This document shows, one piece after another, positions 22,370 to 34,379 of a stretch of 64,000 nucleotides of DNA. This DNA is from Neoechinorhynchus agilis (lineage: Eukaryota > Acanthocephala): positions 682,001 through 746,000 of the forward strand of contig CM121342.1 of assembly GCA_051530055.1 (NCBI GenBank), written 5' to 3'. Both the position numbers and the translations under genes were made by a program. Positions within the stretch are counted from its first letter, which is position 1; every line of letters begins with the position of its first letter. The notes under the pieces were generated by a model, which had not been told where the DNA came from, made no database searches, and worked only from the letters and a program-made list of their open reading frames with translations.

Positions 22370-22770
22370 CGTTTCCTCTACTCCTTTGTAAATCCAAGTG
22401 CCGAGCTATCGAGCGCACCCGGAGTCTCCACTTCAAAGGGTACAAAAACGTGAGACCTAGTTAATTCTTTATATTTCGCCATCTTTCGGTCCTTCGCGGC
22501 AGTAGCGGCTTCGCCTGGGGACTGCACTACAAACCTCCTGTTAGTTGCCGCGAACGTGTCTACAGACGTGGCGTCCCAGAGAAGACATTTGCCTTCTCGC
22601 CACGAAAATACGGTGACGCCATCCGGACGACGACCATCGAGTTGGCACAGGTTGCTTGGCTCTCAAATGTTTGGGACGTTCACCGTTTTTAGGGCACGCG
22701 AAATTACGTGTTTCAATTTAGCATGCCCTCCCCAGCTGATCCACGATCATTCCACACCGTCAACGATGTT
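22370..22770 (-). mobile_element. LINE C-terminal fragment
   Basis: Minus strand translates to [34 protein letters not shown], then AKYKELTRSHVFVPFEVE and TPGALDS, the classic C-terminal end of this LINE family. No start and no reverse transcriptase core. Confidence 0.75.
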
Positions 22771-22779
22771 CGACACAAA

Positions 22780-23700
22780 TCGGTAGACCTAATCTGAGGG
22801 ATACTCCGATCCGAACTGCTTCGTCTGCGAGGAGTGTTCCTACGGATGCAATGGGTAGGGCTTTTAACCATGCTCCTTCAATTTTTTCTCACCGTAAACA
22901 AGGACATGAGCAATTCAAAACAATCAGTCTTGATTTAATGGGAGGGGGAGATTTTTTTATTCGTACATGGAAATTCAATACTGTTTGAATATTGAACTGT
23001 TCATATTGGTTGTTTTTTGGCGAACTTTCAAAACAACCTTGTGATCGATTGTTGGTCTATTATTTTTTAGGATTTCGTCATGAGCTATGTTTGTAGATTG
23101 CGACGTTTAGTTTAAGTGAACATTCTCTTATTAATTATCAACCAAGAAGGAGCTTTCTCGAATATGATGAGCTGGGCCATTTTACCACTGATCAATTTTA
23201 AAAATAAATGCATTGAATATTTTTATAATCTATCATCACTTTGCGGTTCGCATTGTCGAGTCGAATAAAAAAATTTACTTTTTAAACCCAACCATTTTTG
23301 ATTAGTCGAACTATTTCCGTTATTATTTTGGTCGATTATTAATACCCGAGAGGGATATTGTCAATTTAAATATAAAAAATAAGTACCTAAGGTTACAAAC
23401 CTCGAGATCGTCACCAGCCTACAGAATGCCTCATTAGGTGAATTTTGGCCAATTATGGAAACGTTTGCTTTGTTCTCTGTTCCATCATGTTGGCCATTTC
23501 AACGTATATTGATTCTTTTATCAGTCGATATTTGTTGCTCACGGAGACGAGTTTCTTTGGACAACGCATTGTTTCATCTAAGAAGACCGTCTCGCATTCT
23601 TCGCTTGGGGAGGATGAGTCCTCTTGTGATACAGGCAAATGTAGTCCATCGAATTTCCAAGTGTTCCGTTCAAAGTTTTTAAAGCGAATGTCATCAATTA
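22780..23700. other. Stretch without a recognisable gene
   Basis: AT-rich sequence with short frames on both strands and no motif. A worn repeat resembling the 13.7 kb flank (gaactgttcatattggttgttttttggcg near 22997) is also seen near 13654. Confidence 0.35.
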
Positions 23701-23704
23701 ATCC

Positions 23705-23815
23705 AAATTCCAGATTTATTATCGAACGGAAAATGGGTGTTTTATTTATTGCTTCAAATTTTCGACGCCTCGCGTCTTCGTCAGGAAGCTTTTCTTCGGT
23801 TATCTGAAAAGGAAT
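23705..23815 (-). repeat. Single arm of the 43.9-kb foldback repeat with hammerhead-like box
   Basis: About 110 nt nearly identical to one arm of the foldback at 43845-44060. Minus strand 23784-23760 reads CTGACGA, A, a perfect GACGC/GCGTC hairpin, GAAA, then ATTTGAAGC. Here only one arm is present. Confidence 0.7.
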
Positions 23816-24097
23816 TAGAGGAGGGCAACGCTGTTAAACACATTCCGCTTGAGAAAATGCAATGACTCCTTAGAGTTCCTCAAGCTCATCATTAGGCATT
23901 GTTCTTCGCAGAAAAATGATCCGTTTGGATCTGTCTCGGGTGTTGACATGCCACCATGCAATATTGGGTAAAACATTGACAGTTGTTGAAAGACTAAAAT
24001 GCTATTGGAACTTTTGACGATCGTCTCTTGGTTTCCGTATGTGTGTGAGTGTGTGTGAAGAACGATTTCACCTAAAAAATGCCTCGAATTTGTAGAA

Positions 24098-25965
24098 ATG
24101 TCACAAATTAGAGCGGATGCTTTAGAGGTGATATGTAAAATTTGTCTCGAGAGCTCGAAACTCGATATTGTTGGAAACGTACCAGACAGCATGATGGCGA
24201 TTCTTAGAAAATGCAAAGAGTCGTTGAATTTGGAGCATGAAGATACAAATATTGATTGGGTGCGCAGTAGATTAAAGCCGATAATCGAGCATTGTAGATC
24301 GTATTCTTAGCTAAATGTTCTGATCTAAATATTTTTCATTATCTTGTCCTAATCGATAGCCTCATTCTAACGGGATCTCGACACCTATCTTCAAAAAACT
24401 ATACATCTATTAGAAGACTTACGGTATAAATTTTATTCGCATTTTGGTGACCTTGATCTATTAGTAAAATCAGCCTAGTTCAATTGCTGTACATTTTCAA
24501 TTTTAGTTCATGGAGTTTAAGAAGGTAGTCGTGATCGATAATAACCTCTTTTTGGTTTTGAATCCGGAATTGAAAATAGTGTTCAAGTCAAATGTGTAAA
24601 CTGTAATAAATCCAATGTGTCCATTGCGCGCAGATATTATTTATTAATTTTTATTTTTTGTTTTAAATCCGAAACATCTACAATGATCAATAGTGCTAAT
24701 TAGTTGGTACCAACTGAACTGTGGATCTTGGAAAGACGTTTGCGATTATTGGCGTCACCTCTACGGAATAGCATCTCTTATGTCCATTGTCACAGATTTT
24801 GTACAACAATTATGTGAGACATCAAACGACGATTTAATAAAAGATTTAATTTGCCAATGCGATCGGGCAATCCTGATGGGCGGGCCTGCTATCGAACCTC
24901 TCGTATCAGAACTTATTGCGGTTCTGGTGCGCTCATGCTCAGATTCTGAACCATTGAAGTCGGTTCGTTTTATTTTTATAATTTTCATTTATCTGTTATG
25001 TTTCTAAGAATATGGATATATTCGAACGAGTCGCTCAAATCGATATGGACGATCGGCGCGTTAAGGAAATGGAAGTTCCGCCAACGATAGAAACGTTTGA
25101 TAATGAATTTTTCCGAAAAGGAAAACCAGTGCTTTTGAACGGATGTATATCTCATTGGCCAGCAATGAAATCTTGGAGGTGGTTTTTTTGTGATTTTAGT
25201 CATTCGCAAATCAAATGATTGCTAAAGTTTTGAGTATTTTGTTAACTTGATCGGAGATCGAATCGTGCCCGTTGAAATTGGATCCAACTATGCAGATATA
25301 AAATGGACTCAGAAGCTCATGACATTTAAGAAGTTCTACCATGAATATTTAATAAATAAGGAGAATTTGACCATTGGATACTTGGCTCAACATCCTCTTC
25401 TTGATCAGGTATGTAATTTGTTCGCATAAAACCTCATATCTTTTTTTGTGATTTCGGTGTTAATCCCCATTGAAAGCGATAAAATCGATACATTTTTCTT
25501 TTATACAGATTCCCAAACTAAGACAGGACGTATGTGTACCCGATTTTTGCTGCCTCGGAACCACAGAAGTCGTCGATATGAATATCTGGATAGGACCGGC
25601 CGATACAATTTCACCTCTCCATCAAGATCCAAAACCCAACCTTCTTTGTCAGGTCCGATGATTTCTAATGCCTACACAGTGATCATTGCTTTTTAAATAT
25701 TTCCTAGATTAGAGGGACAAAGTTTGTAAGAATGATCAGTCCTGAGTATCGCGCCTTCGTGTATCCGTTTCCATCAACATTGATCAGTAATACTAGTCAA
25801 ATGGACGTTATGAACCCGGATTACGAAAAATTCCCACTGTTTCGAGACGTTCCTTACATGGATACAATCCTGCGTCCGGGAACAATGCTGTATATTCCAC
25901 CAAACTATTGGCATTATGTAAAGTCGCTCAGTCCAAGCATTTCTCTGAGTATTTGGTTCGAATAA
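24098..25965 (+). CDS. KDM8: JmjC domain hydroxylase KDM8/JMJD5
   Basis: Fe(II)/2-oxoglutarate-dependent dioxygenase; the animal protein is reported as an arginyl hydroxylase or protease, mostly nuclear. Six exons in phase: 24098-24300, 24704-24962, 25009-25178, 25228-25408, 25509-25652, 25708-25965. Seen in order: N-terminal helices, [92 protein letters not shown], the metal pair in [10 protein letters not shown] (His, Asp), and the third His in [10 protein letters not shown] near the C-terminus. The ATG follows atttgtag by two bases. Introns 46-403 nt. Complete, about 404 aa. Confidence 0.92.
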
Positions 25966-25969
25966 AATC

Positions 25970-26930
25970 GTGAAGTGTCAAAATTTTGATTCATTTAATA
26001 ATACGCGGATATTAGCAAGGTTTTTAAATTAGCCATGAAAATCTCGTCTTTGATTTAAGCGATTACACCCTTGTTCCTAAAAAAATCAATTTTATTGTAC
26101 GCCGATCGATACCTCACTCAAATCTATCAAAAATACTACTAGCGCCTTAATTACACATTTCTCCTTTGACTCAAACTTACCACACTCGTTGTCCCAACAA
26201 CATTTTCTATCTCTCAGTTCCTCGCACAGCGTCCACACCGCTAAATCCTCCAAATATGAATTGATTCGGAGGAATACATTAAACAGTTTCACTAGATACC
26301 TGAGTTGCATGGTTCGGTTGCTTTTATTTGTCCAAATAAAACGTATTATTATATCCGCATATCAAAGTAGTGCACAAAAATAATAAAATGCAATTTATTA
26401 AATTTAATAGACGTATCAGTGATCGACAAAAGATTAAGATCATTCGTCTTCGTACAAAAGAATTTTTATCATCATTAGAAAATATTTCGGGATTATAGAG
26501 TTATAATTTTGGTGAACATAATCCCCGGGCATTAAATACCTGATTTATTTGAAATATTTCGCTAGGTAATCTCGCCTCATCAGTCATTGTATACACACAT
26601 CTAGTCGATTGGATTAATTTACAATGACTGATGATGCGATATTACCTCCTTCGAAATATTTCCCTTATAATTCAATATCAAATAGGTTATGGCCTGGAGT
26701 ATGTTCACCAAGATTCTAAGAATTTTTATATTAATCGAAAAAAATTATTTCTTAAAAGTTGAAATTTTAGCTTAAAGTCTACTGTTGGTTTGTAAGACGT
26801 TTAATGCAATCATGATTTCGATCGGATAAAAGACATATTTTTTATCGTATAAGTTGAACTTTTGTTCTTTAAAAGACCCAATTATTAAGTCTTAAGTAAT
26901 GCTTTTTCGTTGCAAGCAGATATAACCGTC
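25970..26930. other. Intergenic stretch between KDM8 and LITAF
   Basis: KDM8 3' end, then AT-rich sequence. A frame of 72 codons on the minus strand at 26092-26310 shows no motif. The only structured element is the inverted hammerhead-like pair described separately. Confidence 0.4.
26530..26680. repeat. Inverted pair of hammerhead-like tails
   Basis: Two arms face apart from a ~45-nt centre. Minus strand 26583-26557: CTGATGA, G, GCGAG/CTAGC hairpin, GAAA-TATTTC. Plus strand 26628-26656: CTGATGA, weak hairpin, GAAA-TATTTC. The outer flanks (caaataaatc and ataatcc..) match those of the Penelope-like tails at 13.3, 35.1 and 61.7 kb. Confidence 0.6.
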
Positions 26931-26939
26931 GAAAGTCCA

Positions 26940-27373
26940 TCAAAGTCTTTTATAGAGTCCTATGTAACTGTTGCAATTCGGGCATCGATGAAGTGCGTCT
27001 TTAGTACTGTCTAACATGAACGGCACAAGACAACAACCGCACCAGAATCTATTTTTAGTGAATCAAAGTCGGAAATTTCACACAAATCCTACCCAACGAC
27101 GAGCATGACAGAGCATACGATCCAAGTGATCACACCGGTTTTGTATTCAACCTTTGTGATTACTTGTTGATGACAATGGGGACACGTGATGTCCACTAGA
27201 ATTGGTCCCAGTACTGGGTTACTTGGTGGAATATTTGACTGCGATGGAACCAGCCCTGGGGCAGTGGCAGGGTATGGCGGTGGCGGCTCTATACACAAAA
27301 TGATTTTAAGAAAATAGACTATCATACCTGCAATGTGAGTTTGCTCTTTTTCGTCTACAATGTATTTCTCCAT
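26940..27373 (-). CDS. LITAF-domain protein
   Basis: Small membrane-bound zinc protein of the LITAF/SIMPLE family, found on late endosomes and lysosomes. Three exons in phase: 27373-27328, 27288-27093, 27048-26940, giving 116 aa. Seen: a PPPPYP motif near the start (WW/NEDD4-type binding), the first zinc half DITCPHCHQQVITKVEY, a membrane-inserting segment GVITWIVCSVMLVVGFWCG, and the second half LHRCPNCNSYIGLYKRL. The C-terminal exon was missed by simple frame reading. The upstream frame to 27526 has a near-duplicate (VVKSETLFLERNTFN / VLNSETVLRTQ) and is probably leader. It is head-to-head with the CBM21 gene. Confidence 0.88.
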
Positions 27374-27778
27374 TAAGATTTGAGTTCTAAGAACAGTCTC
27401 GCTATTTAGAACCAACGCTAAGTTGAAAGTATTTCGTTCTAAGAACAAAGTCTCGCTTTTTACAACCAACGGTGAGTTAAATGTACTTCGTTCTTTGTTG
27501 TCGTATACTAATGAGTCATCGAGCAATGTAAAACTAAAAAAGTAACCGGTTTGTTAGCTACAAATTGCTCTATTATCTGCGATACAATCTTTAGTCGGGA
27601 TATTTCCAAGTGCGACGAGGTGGCCATTACGCTTTTGAAAACAATAATTCCTGTTTTAAATTGAGAAACTTAAACAATTTTTCGCTCTTTGCGTAATTGT
27701 CTTTAACTGTAAAACCGATCTCCTGATTGTCACACAAATATCAATAATGACTTTTAATATAAGCGGTCGCATCCATTC

Positions 27779-28530
27779 ATGGCCATAAATCTTCTTGATG
27801 AGATCAAGCATCAATTTTCATGGTGTAAAATTAAGGATGAAAAGCTAATTAACATCCAGCCAATCATTTATTTGATTCCTTCATCATTCTCTCTCGAGGT
27901 AATCAATCAGCTTACGTGCCCATATCAAGTTCAAAACTTTCAATGCTTTTGTTTCTGTAGAACAAATTCTTCGTTCAAACTGCTTTCCAAATGTGCAATC
28001 TTACATATGATACAAATATACAAACTTTTCAAAGGCGATTGGAAGTTCAGCATGTAGTTCTTGAAAAAGCGACATTATATCAGGAAAAAGTAACGGGTCA
28101 AATAAAACTTTTAGATAATCATATCTTTGAAAAACGAGTTGTTGTTCGTTACACCGTCAATAGTTGGAAAAGTTTTAAGGATGTGGACGCAAAGTACTTA
28201 AAAAATTCATACGATGGCCGAACGAGTCGATTTATTTTTGAGATTCAACTTAGGGAAAAAATAAAATCGGTGGATTTTGCAATTTGTTTTTGCGACAACC
28301 CAACGTCGATTAATAACTCTGGTTTTTGGGATAATAATGATCGCTGCAATTATCGTCTTTGTAATGGTCAGGAGCATTATGATTTCAAAACAGGATACAG
28401 AAGCCGTTTTCTGGATGAGCTCCATGTAAATCCTTGCTATAAGCTTGTGAATGCTAAATTTTACGGCGTGGTATTGGAAATGAAGGTCTACCCAATATTG
28501 TGCAGAACATCCCAATATTGGTTTGATTGA
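27779..28530 (+). CDS. CBM21 protein, PPP1R3-type glycogen-targeting subunit
   Basis: Likely targets protein phosphatase 1 to glycogen. Exon 1 (27779-27898) and exon 2 (27961-28530), intron 62 nt. The CBM21 domain starts after TNIQTFQRRLEVQHVVLEKA and shows VTGQIKLLDNHIFEKRVVVR, YTVNSWKSFKDVDAKYL, SYDGRTSRFIFEIQL, VDFAICFCDN and FWDNNDRCNYRL, with the sugar-binding Trp and Asn-Asp of the family. I see no clear RVxF phosphatase-docking motif in exon 1; it may be on an unseen 5' exon. Length about 229 aa, short for the family. A tail of about 55 residues follows the domain. Confidence 0.82.
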
Positions 28531-28539
28531 ATGCAAGGA

Positions 28540-29800
28540 AACTCTTTATTTTTGGTTACTAATAAAACATATAATTTTTTAAATGTGCATTCCCTGTCAA
28601 GTCTCAACTTTAAATTTTCGTCTTCAAAATTCTACAATTTTAGTATACATGTTTCAAATTTCTATAAATTTTAATTTACAATCCTCACTTCAGACTTTTT
28701 TAAATTAATATCATTTTGTTAAAAAGAAAGCGATAATTTTTATACTAAAAATCTGAGTGATGATAGTGCTCTTTAAAAGGCAAATTTTAATGCGGTTTTC
28801 ACGCATTTTCTAAATAGTCTAAAAGATAATGCTGTAAAGATTTTACCCCTCGGCTTTTCTACACGCACTTGATTTTTAACGCAATTATATTGTAGCATTG
28901 TATATTTTGATAGGGAAGAGAAAGCAAGCAGTAGAATCCTTAAAGTCCTTAATCAAATTAAAATTTATCGAATTTATTAAGTTAAAATGTTCATTATGTT
29001 TATTTTCAAATAGGAATGTATATATACAACTGAATCGTTCTTATGCTATAAGTGCTTGTCAACCTTTCTTTGAAGCATGGATTTTAATTGAATTTTATTA
29101 AACTCCAGAAAGCTCGGGTTCTCGTTAACAGGTCCCAAATATTTTATGTCCACTTTGCGGCTACTAAAAATAAAAACTTTTGTGGTAAGTCTGAATCACT
29201 CACTCCGAATTCCACGAAACTAAAATTTTCTTTATGTTTACATTAAGGCAAGCTCATTACGAATCTCACAAAAGAAAACGAATGGGCAATGACAAAAGAT
29301 CGTGAGTAGGGCGAGAATCTCTATTCCCTTATTTACAAAGGCAACGTACTTTTCGTCGTACATTGAAGCTTATTTTTTGTTTGAGTACGCATATTTTGAC
29401 TTGCATGTGGGTGAAAATAAGAATGTGATTAAACTGGAAGGAAATCAACTTTTGCAACTAAAAAAAATTTATTTGAAAATTTTTTTTATAGACTTATGAG
29501 AAGAAATACAAATATATATTTGCCGAATTATGTGACCACATTACCTTTTTTTTAGTCGTCGAACTTAAAATTTGTTTAGTCCGATGAGGACTACGACGTG
29601 CCAACTTATACTTAGAAACTGCAATTTGTCTTTAGAGAGAGTTTAATGGAACATTAAAGCAAAAAATATTTACCTTCAAGCATTACTAAGCTTTTTAAAT
29701 CAAGTGTAATTATTCGGGTTTCGATTATAAACCATCATAAAATCGAAACCTTTAATAGCAAGGTCTAGTGAAATACTACTTAATTTTCCAGCTGCATGAT
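28540..29800. other. Gene-free AT-rich stretch
   Basis: No supported gene. Short frames such as 28898-29101 and 29302-29499 have AT-driven composition and no motif. Confidence 0.45.
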
Positions 29801-29804
29801 CAAT

Positions 29805-30275
29805 CAAGTTTTGTTTTTTAATTGACACTTGGACGGGCTGTTCTAGTGATAAAGAAAAATGTTTATTTTCGAGCTTAATTAAGAACAGTAACGGTTTATG
29901 CTTACGGTTTTCTGCAATTAGCTAAAATTGAACGATTTAATGCTAAATTAGCAACGGGCCAAGATCTTCATAGACATTTTTCGTGCATTGAACACAAGAC
30001 TTTCTAATGAAGTGTTTCGTGTACGACGATTTTTATATTCCAAATCAATCAAACTTTGTCTTTAAATGGACACTTGGGCGGGCTGTTATAGTGACAAAGA
30101 AAATCTTTATTTTCGGGCATTCACCGTCTTACGGCTTCTTCAGGCGTGTTGAAATAACGGAATGGAAGTGGAAAGTTCGTCCAGCCGTAAGACGGCGAAA
30201 GTTCGGAAAAAAAGACTATCATACAAAAGTGTGCCCAAGTATCAATTAAAAAACAAAAGTTGATTTAATGACAAG
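29805..30275. repeat. Foldback-type repeat with a hammerhead-like box
   Basis: The block gacacttggacgggctgttc..aaagaaaaatgtttattttcg (29823 on) is repeated at 30068-30118, and its outer end appears inverted at 30226-30262. Minus strand 30143-30111 reads CTGAAGA, a CCGT/ACGG hairpin and, nine nt on, GAAA. The pieces suggest two nested or rearranged Penelope-like tails. Confidence 0.55.
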
Positions 30276-30279
30276 AGAC

Positions 30280-30590
30280 AAGTAAATTCAAAAACTGCAA
30301 TAGTAATTTCTTAGAAAAAGGTGTAAAAATGACATAAAACAAAAAGATCGTCTGATGGTTTAATTGATCAGCCTTGCTGCAAATAACCTATTATTCTTTT
30401 TCATACAGTATTCCGCCTATCAAAACAAGTACAGAATACGAAACAGTGCTCGAACGAAGGAACAAGTTTACGATAGGGAACATAATTAGGGTGACGGTAA
30501 TGAATGTTTTGAGCGATAACGCAAGCAAGTGTTGCGTGAGAGTTATGCTTTGGTATTCTTACACTACTATTCGTCGTAGTTTTGGTTTAG
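30280..30590. other. Upstream region of DGAT1
   Basis: No gene seen. It ends in ttttggtttag directly before the DGAT1 ATG, an acceptor-like site likely used for trans-splicing or for a leader intron. Confidence 0.4.
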
Positions 30591-32029
30591 ATGTCAAAAA
30601 ACGAATTTCCTAAACGACGTGAATCACGTTATGGAATCGACGTTGAAGAGGAAGGACTGATCGTAAAGGACACACCAGCGGTCCTTGTACGAATTGATAG
30701 ACCATGCCACAAGATATCAGAATCGCTTCTAACTCGGCATGACAATCAGGAACTAAGCTATCGCGGATTCTTTAATCTAATAATCGTTCTATTCCACATT
30801 TTATACGGTCGTCTTGCGGTTGAGAACATCGTGAAATACGGATCTTTTCTAAGACACAATCCGTTCGATATCATCGTTGTTCGATCATGGTCGAATCCAG
30901 CACTCCGACTTCTTTTACTTTTAATCCCAACCCTTTTGATGCTTTTCGCTCTGGAAAAAGGAATAAGCACTAGAAAGATAAAACAAGCGGTTGGAAGACC
31001 ATTGCAAATCTTAAACCTCGTGATAATGATAACGATTCCAGTTTTATATATTCATCGGCACCAAATGTCCATCCCCATTTTATACATTGCAGTATGTTTG
31101 CTATATGTTGCTCTCTTCTTAGCGAGTGCACCACAGAGAATGAGGGATTTTTTGTATACACTGTACGGCACTCAGCGACTTTAAAATGCTGCTCCTACGT
31201 CCATATTAACTTTCTTTGTTGCAGTTATAGTGACAGGAAGCTCCTTTTAATTGACGAGATTAAAAAGGAAAAAGTTCTTTACCCATCAAATGTCACATTG
31301 CAGAACTTCCTGTACTACCTGGCATCGCCAACACTCTGTTACGAACTCTCATATCCTAGATCTTCAGAAATCCGCATTTTATTCATTATTAGAGAATTAT
31401 TTGAAACAGTAATGTGTCTAAGTCTTGAACTCCTTATAGCTCAAAAATGGATTGGACCAATACTGTACTCTTCAACGATTCCACTGATCAACCTCGATTA
31501 CCTTCAAATCATTGAAAAGTTCATGCGATTGGCCGTGCCTACTCACCTTTCATGGCTACTGTTCTTTTACATCACGTTTCATTCATTTCCAAACATGATA
31601 GCCGAATTTCTCCGATTTGGGGATCGCGAATTTTACTTGGACTGGTGGAATGCGCAAGATATTGATGAGTTCTGGAGAAAATGGAACATGCCTGTCCATC
31701 GATGGGCGAAACGGCACCTTTACAAACCTTTGCTACAACTGCTACATTTCCCGAAATGGGGCGCATCATTTGTTGTTTTCTTTGTTTCGGCGATTTTCCA
31801 TGAATATGTAGTGAGCGTTCCAATGTGCATTACGAGATTCTGGTTCTTCTTGGGAATGGGAGCACAAGTACCACTTGGATTCATTGTAAGATATTTTAAA
31901 GGAGATCGTGGCAACATGGCGATGTGGCTTAGTATTGTGATGGGACTGCCGATGATTATTATGGCTTACGTTCATGAATTCGTCGTAATGAACCACGAAT
32001 ATTTCTTTGCTGTTCCATTAAAAGATTGA
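30591..32029 (+). CDS. DGAT1: Diacylglycerol O-acyltransferase 1 (MBOAT)
   Basis: Makes triacylglycerol from diacylglycerol and acyl-CoA in the ER membrane. Two exons: 30591-31153 and 31225-32029 (71-nt intron, phase 2). Seen: N-terminal SYRGFFNLIIVLFHILYGRL and NIVKYG, SNVTLQNFLYYLASPTLCYE, LAVPTHLSWLLFFYITFHSF, FGDREFYLDWWNAQ (the FYxDWWN motif), FWRKWNMPVHRWAKRH, and the catalytic His in AIFHEYVVSVP. Eight or nine hydrophobic spans. C-terminus ends soon after HEFVVMNHEYF as in the family. The loop after the fifth span is short compared with human. About 455 aa. The ATG is directly after ggtttag. Confidence 0.92.
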
Positions 32030-32416
32030 CTGGTTCTAATGTTTGTACTTGGAGTTGGCGCACAAATGTTCAGAAACGTATGTCCTTCGTAGTTATAAAA
32101 GTTTATTCTTACAGGAAATTGTCTTATCGCAATATACCTATTGTTTGCATCCCTGCAAAGCCAGAAAATGTGGAATCTTTTATATCCGATTAAGTATTAT
32201 TTGTTCTACCTGCTGAAAATACATTTTCTGAGATGAAATCGAAATATCTTATACAAAAATTCAATGCCTTTGGTGGAATGCTTCGGCTTTTTTTCTACGG
32301 GATATTCACTGTAAGAAGCAATATATCCCAGGGTGACTATCAGAAAATAGCAGTAATAACATCTTTACTATAAATTATAAGAAAAACGGAAACCATTACA
32401 CTGAAGAGTGCGTAAA

Positions 32417-33330
32417 TCAGCATCGCCTCCAATGCCACTGTCGATTGTATTTTAGTGGGTCTTCCATTTTTATATTATTTTCATTTGGAACCTCCTCGAT
32501 TTCGAGAGAGTCGACATCGCACTCCAAAGAAGGATCCTTCCTGCCTACATGATCATCATAATATCCATTGACAAAGCTTCGCAGCTTGTCCTCGAATTTT
32601 CCGGAAATTGGATACGTCCTCGGAAAGAGGTTAGTGAACGCGTCGGACCTTTGACTCAGTTTCATATTACTAAATAGCTCAAAATGGAAGCAGAAATAAA
32701 CAAGAGTTTACCTGCAGTGGCCCAAGCACGCCGGTAGCCGGCTCTCGGCTGCTCCGTCGAATTTAATAAAGATAATTGCTTGTGATAGAAAAACGGAAAT
32801 AGAGGACAAAACAAGACTTGCCAACGCAATGTAATATGAACAACTATGCGAGTAATGTTTTTCACCCACACAAAAGAAGTAGATTCCGATTCCCAAAATC
32901 TCGCATATTACTAAAAATTGAATGATTATAACGACATTCAAAACATAAAATGAGATTTACACGACACTTGTCCTAGACTAGATGCTAACTGCATCAAAAC
33001 AAAGGATTTTCTTCCCTTGTGGACAATAAAGGCAACAATAAGAAGGAGCGCTGTTATTTCAAATGAAAAACTGCTCAACAAAAGTCCGCTTATCATTTTT
33101 CCTACAAAAAGCACGACTTTGTGATGACTAAATTGAATTACTTGGAACTTACTTTCCCTGTTTCTATTTGACATTGACAAAGATAAGCTTCCGAATGGGC
33201 CAATGGTAAAGTTTCCATCCGGCCCGGTCGCCCATGGTTGGATACACATGGTCATCCATATCAGAGCTGATGTAAGGAAGTAAAAAATTACTGAACTGTA
33301 GCTCACAGTTTTTAGAACGTTTGAAGGCAT
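32417..33330 (-). CDS. Four-helix membrane protein, claudin/PMP22-like layout
   Basis: Four exons in phase: 33330 to about 33152, about 33108-32960, 32899 to about 32712, about 32667-32417. Topology: helix 1 (VSYSSVIFYFLTSALIWM), a first outer loop with CIQPWATGPDGNFTIGPFG, helix 2 (ISGLLLSSFSFEITALLLIVA), helix 3 (LICEILGIGIYFFCV), helix 4 (YYIALASLVLSSISVFLSQAI), then an acidic cytoplasmic tail with NGYYDDHVGRKD and DVDSLEIEEVPNENN. The first loop has a Trp-and-Cys style seen in claudin/PMP22/Clc-like proteins, but the full WGLWCC signature is absent, so the family is an inference. It converges with DGAT1 (387 nt apart). Confidence 0.6.
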
Positions 33331-33359
33331 GTTGCGATAATAATTAAACGTATACACAC

Positions 33360-34149
33360 ACGTTCAATGATGCATAAATGTTCGTTTTAAGTTCAATTAC
33401 AAACTATCAAAGAAAAAGAAACTTTGTACAAAAGCGTAAATCAGTTTATTAAAAAATAACAAACATCTTTACTATTCGGGGGGGGATGAAATTATTAACT
33501 GTTCTGGCGTAAATTTACTCTTAACCTCCTCGCGATATTAATGGATTTATTGTAAATTTTCTCGACTTTAGATTATTTGGTGCTTACATGAAGGGAACTC
33601 AGATATCAAAGGTCGTGAAGCCAGAAAAGGATCTCATACTTCCTTAGAGCACCAATTAATCTAAAACGCACTTTTTATAGATGTCTGAAGAGGACCATAT
33701 GCGGCGGTCGAAAATTTACCATAAATCAATTAATATCGCAGGGAGGCTAAGAGTGAAGTTGCGCCATAACAATTTATAACTTCTTAACTAGTTCCTGCGT
33801 CAAAACATTCGTCTCGCGATAGTGTGGTCGCGACCACTAAGGGGAGAGAGATGCCTCTTCTTCGTGAACGGTGGTGATTGTTGAAACGTTTTGTTGTTGT
33901 ATGTGTAAATGAAAGAGTTGCTTTCAAAAATGCTGAAACGCGATTTGCTGTATAATCTTAAATTTTGTCGAATTTATAAGCGACGTTTTACTACAAAATG
34001 TTGAAACCAATATTTTTCTAAGACGGTGATGTTTCTATTCACCAAGCTACACTTGGGAAAATATTGTAAGAATCAATTTTTTTGTGAAATATTCATAAGA
34101 TCAAATATGTTGCAGTCTTGGATGTTTTCAGATTGCTGTACGCTTAAAA
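33360..34149. other. Intergenic stretch with one hammerhead-like box
   Basis: No gene seen. It contains the box at 33685-33713 described separately. Near 33850-33890 another worn word (ttcttcgtgaacggtggtgattgttgaaacg) may be a decayed relative. Confidence 0.4.
33685..33713 (+). other. Hammerhead-like box
   Basis: Plus strand: CTGAAGA, G, a perfect GACC/GGTC stem with a 9-nt loop, then GAAA-ATTTACC. Same plan as the tails at 7.7, 8.8 and 13.3 kb. No coding part of an element is left beside it. Confidence 0.55.
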
Positions 34150-34370
34150 AACAACACGTTTTATTTATTTATTTTGTTTAAGAAGAGGACCCATGTATCG
34201 CTGGATTCTCGTGACTATCTTAGATTGGATGACGGATTTGGAGTGGATGACGGACCCGGTGTGGATGACGGATCAGGGGTGGATGACAGATCCGGAGTGG
34301 ATGTTGGATCCAGGGTGGATTACGGGTCCGGTGTGGACTACGGATCCGGTTTTGTTTTAGAAAGCATGTA
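34150..34370. repeat. Dispersed repeat with expanded 18-bp minisatellite, copy 2
   Basis: Same left border as the copies at 7245 and 43628 (tttaagaagag..cccatgtat). From about 34225 the 18-bp unit (ggtgtggatgacggatcc and variants) is repeated about seven to eight times, against about two in the other copies. Read as protein it gives a repeating Asp-Gly-Ser-Gly-Val-Asp pattern, which is a by-product of the 18-bp period. Confidence 0.8.
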
Positions 34371-34379
34371 TTGGGAATA

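Noticed and set aside
29570-29605. agtccgatgaggactacgac hairpin
   Set aside because: Simple GTCC/GGAC stem with no GAAA and no helix I; not a hammerhead.
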